DNA of 64,000 bases, from the NCBI GenBank assembly GCA_028622995.1, contig JAJQJQ010000030.1:434001-498000 (forward strand), given 5' to 3'. The notes under the pieces are model-generated. The model was not told the DNA's origin, did no database searches, and saw only the letters and a program-made list of their open reading frames with translations. Origin of the DNA: Panagrolaimus kolymaensis. Lineage: Eukaryota > Nematoda > Chromadorea > Rhabditida > Panagrolaimidae. The translations under genes and the position numbers were made by a program. Shown piece by piece: positions 13,297-25,095 of this stretch. The stretch's first letter is position 1. Each line of letters begins with the position of its first letter.

Positions 13297-14596
13297 AAAA
13301 AATCATTCAGGGGGTTAATTAATTTATTTTTTATTCATTTTTTAATAAATATTTTTGTTATTCGTTGAAGTTTTAATAATAAATAATTAAAAATATTTAT
13401 AATTTTTATTTGCCAAATTTATTTATTTTTATGGTGGAACGTGGCGGCACCAGGATTGCTTCTCAACTTTCCAGAAAATTTTAATAAAACTTTTAATGAA
13501 TTAATAAATTTGAGAAAAGCATATTTTAGGAAAACTGGAGAAGAATTTGATTATTGTAAACATTCACGATGTCGACGTTTTCTTATTTTTATTATTTTGC
13601 AAATTTCGTAATATTTGTAATAATTTTCGCTCACCAAATTTTAGTCATCATTTTCCCTGCTCTTTGTCCAAATTCTATTTTCAATTTTCTTTGTGTCTTT
13701 TGCGCGCCGTCGTTAATGGCTGTAAAAGCAACCTTTATCGAACGCATCCTTTTGGCTCATCGACTGGCACGGCTATCGCCGCCCATCCCCTTTTTCTTTC
13801 AATATACTTTTTCATTTTGAAAAAAAAATAATGTTTTGTCTGCTCAAAAAAAAGAGAGAGAAAAAAATTATTTCCGTGGTACATAGATAAAAAGCAACAA
13901 CAAAAAGTTGGTTTGATTTACAAATCGTTTTTCAAAAAAGCTATCTATTCTTTTAATTTTATAAAGAATGAAAAGCTTAATTTAACTTATTTTAAATTAT
14001 TTTTTTTTTGAATATTTTAAAATCATTTTCTTTTTTTTCTTTAATCTTTTTGCGATTTCAAAGCTAATGAATGAATAATAAAAAAATAAAAAAATTTTTT
14101 TGATTGGAATCATTTCTCAATTCATATTCGCTTCTGTTAAACAAAGCAAATTGCTTCGGAAAATTTTTTTAAATAGAATAGTTATGAAAAATGTATAATC
14201 CTTGTTATCCCATCCTTTTTTCGCAAAATGCCCAAAGAATTGGTTGAAATAATTGATTGCAATTAAAAGTTTCTTTAACTTAATATGAAAGTGAGTTAGT
14301 TGAATTAGGAATAAAGAAGGACCAACTAAAAAATTTGAATAATTATTTCTTTTTAAATGAAAAAAAATGTTGACCACACAAATCTCGAATGTCTCATATT
14401 TCCTTCCAAAAAAAGTAAAAAAAAGCTTCTGCAAAACTAAAAATAAAAAATATAAAGAAAGTGGAAACTTTTTTTTTAAATGAATAATTTATAATTGGAG
14501 CTCTCAATTTTTTTGGAGCTTTCAGAAAACAAAACAATTTTTTTTCTTGTTTTTTTTTTGAGTTAAAAAAAGTAATTCTGAAAACTAAAAATAATA
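13297..14596. other. Gene-free stretch
   Basis: Between the methyltransferase and the receptor-like gene. A moderately GC-richer patch lies at about 13690-13790 (GCGCGCCGTCG, CTATCGCCGCCC) with open frames on the plus strand, but no splice structure or family resemblance is visible. The remainder is A/T homopolymer DNA. Confidence 0.45.
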
Positions 14597-16319
14597 ATGT
14601 CAACTAAAAAAGTTTTAAAACTTATTGGTTTTAAACAATATGAGCCTGAAGTAATGTTTACAAAAAATTGTCATCAATGGTCAATGAAAAATTGCACTCA
14701 TCCTGGAAGCGACGTGGAATTTTTGAAATTGATATTTGAATATGCGGGATTTGATTATGAATTAATTCAAAAAGTATGGGTTTTTTATTCAGCCTAAGCT
14801 AATTTTTGTTTCTGCATTTTTTTAAATGGAAATTTCTTGGTATTTTAAAAAATAATGGGAAAATATTTTTTAGGAAATGTCTTCGAGTGATTCGATAATT
14901 GATGCAATCCAAAATGGCTCAGCTGATATGTCTCTAATTTCGTTAATAATTACTCCAGAACGATTGAAAAAAGTTGCATTTACTTCTCCAATAAATTTTT
15001 TGCAATTTGGTTACGAAGGTTTGCTGCTTTTATACAACTAAAAAACTTTTTAATTTTATTTTTCAAACCTTTGGTTTTTTTAGTCAAAGAATTAAAGGTT
15101 CTTGAATCGGATCAATTTTTAATTAAAACTTTTACCCCTGATGTTTATATGGTTTTATGTTGCGTTGTTGCTCTTGTCGCTGGATTTACTTTTATTGCGT
15201 ATCGACATTATACTTTCAAACATTATTTATGGTTGACATTTGCAGCATTTTTTAATCAAACTAATTATCAAAAATCAAAAAAATCTAGTTATCGATTTTT
15301 AACTGGAGCTTATTGGTTTACAGCTTTTTTAACTATTTGCTTTTATCAAGTTTGTCCCAGTTTTTATAACTTTTTGTAGTTTTGAAGTTTAAAATTTTTA
15401 GGCACGAATGAAATATTTTCTTACAGTTCCATTACAAAAAGGCATAGATTTTTATAACATTGAGCAACTCCTCAATCAATTAGAAACAGGAAAATGGAAA
15501 GCTTATGAATTTGAAACTGGCTATTATTTATCTACCTATTGTCGAGGAGAACAATGCAATCGGATACAGTATTTAAAAAATGCAGGAAAGTAAGAAAAAC
15601 TACTTCTTTTTTTTTAAAACTTAAAAAGCTGTATTTTTGGTTTTCAGAATTATTCATGTTCCAAATATTTCATCTTTACCAGAAACCAATTCAGAATATA
15701 TGGTTTCTTTTAATGCATTTAATATTGATATTGCCCCCAATATTGTTAGTGTAACAGATATAAAAAATAAACAATTATTTATTCGTGATTCCACTATGTC
15801 TGTGGATATGGTTGCTTTTGCTATAAACAAGTACATAAGATTTTCTTTCTCGTCGAAACCCAAAAGCAACTAAAAGCATTTTCTTTTAGAAATCTCACTG
15901 TAGAACTGGAACTTCTTAATCGTGCCATTGCAAGATTCCAAGATTCATATGCAAATATTCGTGGAAGATATCTCTCTCCTTTTCCACAATTTGAAGTCGA
16001 AACTGTTCAAAATGGAGCGGTGACTTTAACTTTGCTGCATTTTAATATTTTATTTTTTGCTTACATCGCTATGGTTATTTTGGCTTTAATAATTTTTGGA
16101 GTGGAATTTCTTCATTTTCGATATAATTGGAAAAATAATGATCGAACTTGGAAGCCCCAAACAAAAAGTTATGATATGAATGGAAATATTTCGCTTTCAA
16201 CTGATTCAACTTTGAAAAGTGGAGAAATAAATTTCACGAGAAAAACAATCAAATTTTTTATTGATGAAAAAATTGCTGAATTACAGATAGCTAATGGATT
16301 AGAGAAAAAAGAAATTTAA
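14597..16319 (+). CDS. Divergent ionotropic glutamate receptor-like protein
   Basis: Six exons (14597-14773, 14874-15018, 15084-15349, 15402-15589, 15648-15830, 15890-16319) join in phase to 462 residues. The N-terminal half resembles the periplasmic-type ligand-binding S1 lobe, including DAIQNGSADMSLISLIITPERLKKV near residues 66-91 and the following FTSPINF. Membrane segments follow: VYMVLCCVVALVAGFTFIAY (M1-like), a pore-loop-like WLTFAAFFNQ, YWFTAFLTICFYQ (M3-like), then an S2 lobe and a C-terminal helix (LFFAYIAMVILALIIFGVEF). There is no amino-terminal domain and no obvious signal peptide. The conserved M3 motif of canonical iGluRs (SYTANLAAF) is absent. This fits the divergent nematode 'ligated ion channel' receptor-like family. 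Ligand and conductance are unknown. Confidence 0.8.
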
Positions 16320-16461
16320 AATATAAAAAAATATAGTTTTTTTTTGTTTTTTCATTTTTAAATAAGTAATAAAAATAATCTCTAAAAGTTATAAAAAATG
16401 TTTAATAAAAAAAAGTCAATAAAGTGCTTATCTCTCCTCACATCTGTTTCATTTCCTTCAA

Positions 16462-16607
16462 AAGCGGCGATTTTTTTCTGTCTTTGCCTTCCAGGCATGT
16501 TCATTGTCAAAGAAAGGAAGTACTGTAATTTTCGTGGTAAGAACGCCAAAACGACAAGGAAAAAAGCTATTTGCTTGGAAGGCAATGACAGAAAAAAATC
16601 GCCGCTT
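16462..16607. repeat. Imperfect inverted repeat (36-bp arms)
   Basis: Arms at 16462-16497 and 16572-16607 are near-perfect reverse complements, both containing GCGGCGATTTTTTTCTGTC, and are separated by 74 bases. A further matching octamer, CTGTTTCA / TGAAACAG, lies just outside each arm, but the left arm has about ten extra bases between octamer and arm. It sits just 3' of the receptor-like gene. It could be a foldback MITE or a transcribed hairpin. Confidence 0.7.
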
Positions 16608-16711
16608 GAAACAGTGGTGTCCTGCAAATTATTAATTATCTACTGGACACATTCTCTTGGAAACTTAATATAATTAATATTTCAATCATAATCTGTTTTT
16701 TGTGCAAAAAA

Positions 16712-16924
16712 TTAATAATGACTATGAATGTATTCCATTCGTAAATAATCTATTTCCTCTTCAATTTCTTCATTAGATCCCGGAAATTTGATGAAAGGTG
16801 GGAAAAAATAATTATCCGATTTTGCCTTGTTTAAATTCCATTTTTCAAATTCTTGCAATTCCTTTTTTAAATTTTCTGGAATGGTATTGAAAAAATATAA
16901 CCAGAATTTAATTTTTTTGTTATC
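16712..16924 (-). CDS. Unassigned terminal exon
   Basis: A 71-codon frame follows a good acceptor (TTTTTAG) and ends in TAA. The peptide (DNKKIKFWLYFFNTIPENL, then IEEEIDYLRMEYIHSHY) looks like real protein. Upstream partner exons are unclear. A candidate at about 17061-17131 reads SDNRRSVVTRDSAKML in one frame but ends in its own stop. It could be the last exon of the degraded F-box-like gene to its right or a separate small gene. Confidence 0.4.
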   Translation of the reverse strand, partial: DNKKIKFWLYFFNTIPENLKKELQEFEKWNLNKAKSDNYFFPPFIKFPGSNEEIEEEIDYLRMEYIHSHY

Positions 16925-17392
16925 CTAAAAAAATAATTGGATTAGTATCGGAAATAAATTAAAAAAAACAGAAACTGACTTTTAAAAAATTTGAAAAACT
17001 CATAAAATCAAAGACTTTCGAAATTAGTTTTAACAAAAAGCTTTCAATTTAGTTTAAATTTGGATTTTCTATAAGCATTTTGGCAGAATCGCGGGTGACG
17101 ACTGAACGACGGTTGTCGGAACTAAAAAATATTTATCAATTGAAATTTAAGATACACAGCCTAAAACTTACTAATGAAATTTTTTGAGTAGAAAATACAT
17201 TCTTTATAAAAGATATCCTTGAAAAAACTATTTTAAAAAATTATAAAATAAAATATAAAAATGGAGAAGTGCAAAATTTATTTTTTGAAATTAAAAACAA
17301 AAAAATTAAGAATCCACTGTATCATAAAATTTAGAATTCATTCTAAACAACCGTACTTCAAAACAAACTTTGTTAGTAATTGACTCATTTCT

Positions 17393-17860
17393 TCAATAAT
17401 TTCCAAATTTACTCCAGGAAAACTTAGCTTTTGGAAAGAGGTCAAAAACTTTTTCGACTGGAACCATTGAATCATCGTCGGAATATAAAATATTTACGTC
17501 AAAAAACTCGACAACATTGATATTCGGCGACGTATCAACAACAATTTGAAGTTCATCATAGCTCATATTTTGATGAAGGATTTTGAATTTTTTTACATCA
17601 AAATGATAAAACTTTTTAAATGTTTGTGATATATTTTTCAGCTCAATAATAAATAATTCATCAGTAATCCAAAATTTGAATGGCGCTAATAATATATCTT
17701 TAATTTTATGATGCTGTATGTGATTATGATGCTCGATAGCCACCTTCCAATGATTGCCCCAAAATTGTAAATAATTAAAAATAAGTACAGGATTTTTGAA
17801 ATAAAAATATTTACAAGTTTTTTGCAATTTCTTCAAAACTTTTGGAAACTTCTTATTTCG
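17393..17860 (-). pseudogene. F-box-like gene, apparently frameshifted
   Basis: The open frame contains KFPKVLKKLQKTCKYFYFKNP, which resembles the end of a nematode F-box, followed by a long Lys/Phe/Asp-rich region with MSYDELQIVVDTSPN and VEKVFDLFPKAK, typical of expanded nematode F-box families. Near 17425 the frame changes: the main frame ends at a stop around 17393, while an overlapping frame continues with GVNLEIIEEMSQLLTK. No splice site explains the switch. Candidate downstream exons (about 17170-17222 and 17061-17131) do not join in frame. Either this is a decayed family member or the assembly has an indel. F-box proteins recruit substrates to SCF ubiquitin ligases; no partner can be named. 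Confidence 0.45.
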
Positions 17861-20800
17861 TGAAATATAATAAATAATACTTTATGGAATTGAAAAGGTT
17901 TGAAAGATTCGTGGAGCAAAAAAATTTTTAGTTGTTACATCTCTTTTGTCGATGATACAACTTGGGTTTCTTTTATTCATAATTATTTTTTTTTTGCAGC
18001 AACAAAATCACTTGAAAAAATCTGGTGAATTTGGATGATAGCAAGTGGACATTTATTTTTTTGGCAATTGTAAAAACAAAGTTAAAAATAAATGAGTGTC
18101 AAAAAATCTTCTAGGGATTATTTTATTTTGGCATGGCACATTTTTTAATTGGCAAAATTTAACCATTAAACCCAATGAATTTTTGCAACAAAAAAAATTT
18201 ATTAGTTTATTGTCGATCACTATTTTTTGTTCAAACATTTGCACATTTATTCTTTTAAAAAAAGAAGAAGCTTTGTTAGATCATAGCAAGCGATGTTACC
18301 CAACAAAAAAAAGTCATTTATACTTTTCAAATAAAACCGTAAATTTTTTGGAAATCCTAAGAAAAAATTTATCCCATAATAAATAAATCACTTTTACACT
18401 ATTTCCACTGCATTACTTTTTTTCTTTCTTTTGTTTAATTTAGTAATCATTAAAACACATTAATTGCAGTGGCATCATTTACAACGGAAGAAAAAAAAAA
18501 GGAAAATGATCAGAACTAATGAATGTAATCAGCAGCTGTTGATCGCCTGTCTTATATAGTTTTTTCTTTTCAAATTAAGACACTCACAAACAAAAAAAAT
18601 CGAGAGAGTGGAAAAAAAGTGTCGGAATGAATGAAACAAAAAAAATCATTTTCACTTTTATCCTCAAAGCAATAATAGCCTAAAGTCATTTGGCGGTGCT
18701 TTAGCATAACTGCTTTTTTTTTCAACTTTAAAAAAAATGAGCCGCCGCCGGCGTGACAAAAATCAAAAGCAAGTGTCTGTTTGGTTGGGGGATTGATTGG
18801 TGGCAGGCAGAAATCATCTTCATTTTTTTTCATTCAACTTTGACTCAATCCATTCATATCTTTTTTTTTCTCCTCCTATTTTCAAAGGAAAAAAATTATT
18901 TTGTCTTCAGATCAAAAAAGTATATATATATTTTTTTACAAGTGTTATTTATTTATTGATTGGTCGGTAGCTTACTTTTATTACATATAAAATTTTTTTA
19001 TGCCTGTCGTTGACATCTGGTGGCCATAAGCGCTAAAGCTAGAGATAATAAAAACAGAAAACAGATTTGTTTTTGTCTCTTTTTTCCATCTCATTTTTTA
19101 TTTTTATACCTTTTTTTTGTTTGAAAAATAAAATTATTTTCCTCGTCTGCCAAGAAAAAAGAGTAATAAAAAATTATCTTTTTTTTTAAAGTCTAAACCT
19201 TAAATTGCTGCTGTTTGCTGTGTGTTATTTTTGATGTTGTAAAAGTTTTTAAGGTTTAAAGAATTTTTTATTATCTTTTTCGAGAATTTATTGTTACTTT
19301 TTTTTTCTTCTGATTTTAATTGATGGAAACCGAAAGCTAGCTATTAAAGTTGATATAGCTCTGGATTTTTGCTTTAAAAAATGATTCAAAATTTCGAATG
19401 AGTTTAAAAAAATTATTAAAAAAGGATAGTAACATCAACACTCTGAAATTCGATGACAAATAATTTTCTGCCTTTTAGTTTATTTTTAACTTTCCGATTC
19501 TTGATTTTATTAATTTTGTTATTTTGGTTTTTTCATGTTTAATCAAAAAAGCGCCATAAATTTCATTTCGGCAGCTATTATCTTTCAAACATATCTTCTT
19601 TTTTTTGTACCATTTTTTTCTCACAAATCTAAAAATGGAATGCGCAAAAGCAAAAAGAATAAACAACACAAAAAGTAGCTTCAAAAATAAAACGTAAACA
19701 AATCGAATCATCCCTTCTTTGGTTTTGATCTTCGTCGAAAGAAAGAAAGATGCTTCTTTCTTTCCAATTTTCTTTACATCTTTCTTTTTTTTTTGTTGCT
19801 TTTCGCCTTTTTTTCATTCATTCATTTCCCCTTAAGGCGCTTGTATCAAGTGGCCACTCGCACATTGTCGCAACAAAAAATATAAAGAATTAAAAGAGAT
19901 TTGTGACACCAACCAACCAAGCAACCAACCAAAAGTTTATTTAATAAAAGAAAAATTGCGCCTTTTTTGGAGCTGCTGCAACAAGAAGAAGAAAAAAGTT
20001 TCTAAAAAAAGGATTAAAAGAAAGAAAGAAAAAAATAATTTTTGGAGTTGGAATTCGCGCTTTAAATGCACTTGTAACAAGATTTTGAGTAAACAAAAAA
20101 TAAAATATTATTAATTTTATTTTCTTTTAATTTAAAAAAAAAATTTGGAATTTGTTGTGTCAAAGAAAAAAATCTTAAGTTTTCGATCATTGAAAAGTGA
20201 TAGTAACTAATAATTGACAATTTTTTGCACAAATGTATTACTATCAACTTTATGTAGTTCCAACAAACATTCTTCTTTTTTTTTTGTTGTTAACTTTTTT
20301 CATTTATTTTTTTACCTCAAAAAATTCCTTTCATTGAATTTATTTCTTTTTTTTTATTTCCATCAATAAAAAAAATCAAAAGAAAGAAAAATATGTTGCG
20401 CATCTCAACTCTCATTTCACTCGTCTCAGAGAAAAAAAGAAACATGCTTGTAAATCATTTTTTTTATGTCGATGTTTTTTTGTTGCGGTTTTTATTTCAT
20501 TTTTTCTTCTTCTTTTTTTTCGATGAGAGAATTTTTTATTTAAAGTTCGTTTACTTTTAAGTTTTTTATTTTATCTTTCCTGTATCATTTTTATTTATTT
20601 GTTTTCATGTTTGAGTAAGAACAAGAGAGTCAATGAAAATAAAAATACCGAGTAAAAATCAAACATGTCTGATTTTTTTTGGTTTTGTGCTTTTAATTTA
20701 TTCTCAATATTCAAAATACTTTGTTTTTCAAAAAAAAAAACTCTTTTGGTTCCAAGATTTTTTTACATCGAATTTATTATTCTTTTTAATTGCTATTTAT

Positions 20801-22737
20801 TTTTTATTTTTATCTAAATTCAAGTTAAGTATTCCCAATAATGTGTTTTTTCCTTTTTCAAACTTTTCTTTAAAAAAAACAGAAGAAAAACAACAAAAAT
20901 AAATGTGGATATAAAAGAACAAACTTTACGCTTGAATTGTGTTTCCTTTTTTTATTTCTGGATATAAAAAAGTTTTTAAATTTTACTAAAAAAAACGTTT
21001 GCTCCCAAAAAAGAGCTGAATAAGGAATTATAAAAACAACTAAAAACTGAAGGAAGGATTTTTATTTTTTTTATTAAAACAAAAAATGCAAATCATTTTT
21101 TTTTGTTTTGTTTTTTCCTCATCAATCGAAAAACAGGCGTTTAGCGATGCATTGGTTTTGGCTTTAGCGGTGGCGGCTGGCGACTAGGCGACGACTAACT
21201 GACCGCAGGTGCGTTTAATCCATTGTCTTTTTTTCATTCCTCTCATATTTTTTTTTTGACTCTTCTTCACTCAAAATGAAAAAAACCAGTTTCAAAAGCA
21301 ACAAAAAAACTATTAAAAAATTAAAAATGCAACAACAATTTTCTTTCCAAAATTTATTTATAAAAAAATTTTTTCTCTGTTATTTTAATTTCAAGCTTGT
21401 TCTAATTTTTGGCTTTTGGCGGCATAATTTTTTTTCTTTTCATTCAAAAATAAAGAAAAAACATGAAAGCATTTTTTTCTTCTTCCATCATCAACAAAAA
21501 AAAACTTTGAATAGCATTCGAAAGTGTGCCTGCCTTGCCTGACTTGCGCGACCCGCGACATTCTCATCCAACTAAAAAAAGAAAAGAAAAAACGTGAAAA
21601 GGCCAAAATAAATGAAATGAATGAGTGTGGGACAACACAAAAGAATGAATAAATATGGGAGAATACAAAAAAAAACTACGGCATTGGCTTTTTTGATTCC
21701 ATGCTTGCTCGCTTGTTTCTTGCTTGTTGTCGCTGGTCATTCACTAAACATTATAAAGCTAATTAGCAAGCTTTTTTTTTTATATTTCTTTTTACAAATT
21801 TTTTCTTTTTATGGATTAAAAAAAGGTACAAATTTACTTTTTTTTGGAATTTCTGGAAAAATAAATATAATTATTTTCAACTTCTTTTTCTTTACTTTGA
21901 AAAACTTTTGTTTTTTGCTTTATACTTTTTTCATCAATAAAAAATTTTTTTATTTTTTCTTTGGTTTTGGTTTGGAATATTAAGGATTTATCCGAAAAAC
22001 TTTTTTTTGGAAGTAGTAGTCAGTCCCTTCCTCAATTTTTGCTACCCTGTTAGTTATATGTCCTTGACGGCGGCGGAAAAATTAAAATGAATTAATTCGT
22101 TTCATCATTTTTTTATTTTTTTATTAGCGGATTGAGAAAAAAAGAAATGAGGCTGCGGGTATTTATATTGCCACATTCTTTTTTATTTGTATTTGTATTT
22201 GATTGAGGTGAATATTAATGAGGTTGTTGTTGGTGGCCTTGCAAATAATCGAGGAGAATAATTTGTTATTTTATTGGTTGATTTTTTTTATTTTTTTCTT
22301 TGATCTGAACTTTTTTGTTAAAGTCAATAAAAAAATGAGAAGTTTGGTTAATTCGAGCAAATTTTGTTTATAAAATTTTTTTTATTAATTAAATGGATTA
22401 AATCCAAGAATTTTTGAAAAAAAAATTTTTAAAAATTAGTTCCATGTTTCTTTTTGAATTCCATAAATCTTTTTTTGTTTAGATGTTGTTTTTTGACATT
22501 TAATTATAAATTTATTTATTACGCATGAATCTTTTTTTTCCTTTCTTCATTTGTTGATTGTAATTTTTTATTCATCGAAAAATCCGCAACTTTAAAATCG
22601 TGTTTTTTTATTATTTAAAAATGATTTCCTTATTTTTTTCGATATTTGTTGATTTTTTAGATCCAATTTTTGGCGAAGAAAAAATGTGAATTCAACATTT
22701 TTTTTCATTATTTTGACGATTAGCTTTTTTGTTGGCA
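17861..22737. other. Long gene-free region
   Basis: About 4.9 kb between the F-box-like remnant and the sulfotransferase. It is dominated by T and A runs. Small GC-richer islands occur at 18737-18800 (GCCGCCGCCGGCG), 21140-21215 (GGCGGCTGGCGAC) and 22066-22080. Open frames at 18096-18386, 20633-20902 and 21621-21983 are Phe/Lys-rich with no splice partners or recognisable family. The islands could be promoter or 5' UTR elements of the sulfotransferase gene; no evidence is decisive. Confidence 0.45.
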
Positions 22738-24391
22738 ATGATTATGGTGGAATGTACTCGGGTTAAATTAGCTTTATTTGCATGTTTATTTTTAATTTCA
22801 ATAGTTTTATTACAAATTATATTTATTAGTTCTAAACTAGTTAATAATTGTGATATCAAAGAAATGTTTATTCAATATGAAATTATTGAAAGGGGTAAAA
22901 GGTAAGTCAATCAATAAATTTCGAAAGTCCCGAATCAAGAAGAAAAAAGCTAAAAATTTAGAGAAAAAAAGCAACAGATTTTTATAGGATTTTTTAAAAT
23001 TTTTATTTCAAGACTGCGTTTCTATAAAAAAATATAAGTTTCAAAGGTTTGAAAAATAATTGCATTTAAATTTAAAAGTCTTTGATCGAGAAAAAAAATC
23101 AAAAGAAACGAGTATACGCTAGTTTTCCAGAATTTTTGCTTTGAAAAAAGCTTAAAAAATTTAGTTTAGAGAATCAAACATTTTTTAGTTTATTTTTATA
23201 ATATTCTAATTTTTTTAGTTCTGAATTATCCAATGAAAGACGCCGCCGTTTACCTGATGCTTTGATAATAGGAGTAAGGAAAGGTGGAACTCGAGCTTTG
23301 CTGGATGCCATGGCTCTGCACCCCCAAATAAAAGCTGCTCGTCGAGAAGTGCATTTCTTCGATCAAAATGAAACATTTTCACAAGGATATGAATGGTATC
23401 GACAACAAATGCCTTTTTCTTCGACAAATCAATTAACAATTGAAAAATCTCCAGCATATTTTGCTTCAGAAATAACTCCGTCGAGGGTTTATAAAATTAA
23501 TCCAAAAATGAAATTAATTATAATTTTGAGAGATCCAGTGATACGAACAATTTCAGATTTTACTCAGGTTTGTTTGCATAAAAAAATTTTTGTCTCACAA
23601 AGAAATTTTTATACAATAGTATTATTTTTAGGTGTTGTACACAAAAATGGAGCATAATAAAACTTTACCTAAATTTGAAGACGTTGCATTTTTACCTAAT
23701 TCTAAAATGATTAATATAAATAATAAACCAATTAGAAATTCGCTATATTATTTACATTTAAAAAATTGGTTAAAATATTTTCCATTAAAGAATTTTTTAT
23801 TTTTAAATGGTGAAAAATTTGTGGTTGATCCTTTGTCGGAAGTAAGTTTTCTTTATTTAAACTTTTTTTGTATTCTAAAAATTCAATAAAATAAAATTAT
23901 TTTATTTTATTTTAGTCACTACAACACTTTAATTTTAATTTAAAAAATTTTATTTCCTGTTATTTTTTTTTCTTTCCTTTTTAATCTGAGAAACTACAAA
24001 ATAAAAAACTTTAGTCTATCATTTTTAAGATTAATTTATTTTATGTCAAATTACCATATATTTTTTTTAAACCAAATTTCTTGTTGTTGTTAATTATTTA
24101 CAGATGACTAAAAGATATAAACTAAATTTTTTTAAATTTCAGCTTCGTCGAATAGAAATTTTTTTCAATCTTTCTGAAGCCATAACATCCGACCAACTTT
24201 TTTATAATCCAATTAAAGGATTTTATTGTTTTCGTCGAAAAGAAAAGCACAATGCTCGTTGTCTGGGAAGCAGTAAAGGAAGGGCGCATATTCCAATTTC
24301 ATTGATAACTAAAAAATATTTGGCAAAAAATTTTAAACCTTTCAATGAAAAATTCTTTAAATTAATTAATCAAAGATTTTCGTGGTCGTGA
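22738..24391 (+). CDS. Heparan sulfate glucosamine 3-O-sulfotransferase
   Basis: Four exons (22738-22901, 23219-23567, 23632-23841, 24143-24391) join in phase to 323 residues. An N-terminal anchor (LALFACLFLISIVLLQIIFI, about residues 11-30) makes it a type II Golgi protein. The 5'-phosphosulfate loop is IIGVRKGGTRALLDAM and the 3'-phosphate site is ILRDPVIRTISDFTQ. EVHFFD and TIEKSPAYF, which in the family carry catalytic and substrate contacts, are present. The C-terminal part has GFYCF, two Cys forming the expected loop, CLGSSKGRAH and a family-like FNEKFFKLINQRFSW end. The enzyme adds 3-O-sulfate to glucosamine in heparan sulfate using PAPS. Overall it resembles the HS3ST1/5 type (hst-3 in C. 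elegans). It appears intact. Confidence 0.93.
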
Positions 24392-25095
24392 AAAATGGAA
24401 GAAAATGAAAATTGAAATTTGGAAAAAGTGTTCTAAATTTCAAAATTTTTGTCTAATTCCTGAATTCGACGATTATTTGAAAAACATTATTCATTGTTTG
24501 TTATTCATTTATCTTACTCATCCAAACAAAAGAAAAAAGTGCATTTATTACTGGTGACATTCATCTCCATCTCAAAATTTCTTTCTTTTAAGTTAAATTT
24601 ATTTTTAAAAACATATTTTTTTGTCTGTTTGTTAATTAATTATTTCATTCACGGGTAAATAAATAAATTTATTATATTATTTCTCATCTTTTTTATGTAT
24701 AAAATATGGCTGACAAATAACTTAAAGGTTAATAAAAAAAAAAGGAAGCAATGAACTCATTATTTTTTTAAAACAAACATGGTTGGATGAACAAATATTT
24801 TGCCCTTTATTTAAAAAAAATAAATTAATAAATAAGTACTGTTTTTTTTTTAAAGAAGTGACAAACATCAATGGAGTATTAACCTGAATTATGTGGGCGA
24901 GTATGATTTTAAAATAAAAAATAAACGTCCGTAAAAGATTTTTTTCGTCAATTAAAAAGATTTATGGCAAAACCTAATTTTTAATATAAAAAATAAAATA
25001 CAATAATTCGGACAGAAATTTGAATTATTAACAGACAAAAAAAATATTTATAATTAGAAATATGCAAATTTCCCCTTGCAAAAAAACCCATTTAT
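24392..25095. other. Gene-free intergenic
   Basis: Convergent 3' ends of the sulfotransferase (+) and the first chemoreceptor (-). It is A/T-rich with possible poly(A) signals in both directions (e.g. AATAAA near 24660 and reverse TTTATT at 24801). Nothing else is visible. Confidence 0.45.

Noticed and set aside
13547..13831. Possible small membrane protein
   Set aside because: Two overlapping hydrophobic frames exist but neither has a convincing start context, splice partner or family resemblance.
18096..18386. Possible 96-residue protein
   Set aside because: Composition follows the local A/T bias, and antisense frames are equally open.
21621..21983. Possible membrane protein ORF
   Set aside because: A Phe/Lys-rich frame over T-runs; no splice signals or recognisable segment beyond a short hydrophobic stretch.
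23890..24120. Extra exon in the sulfotransferase (after TTTTAG near 23914)
   Set aside because: The exons on either side join in phase and give an unbroken family match without it.
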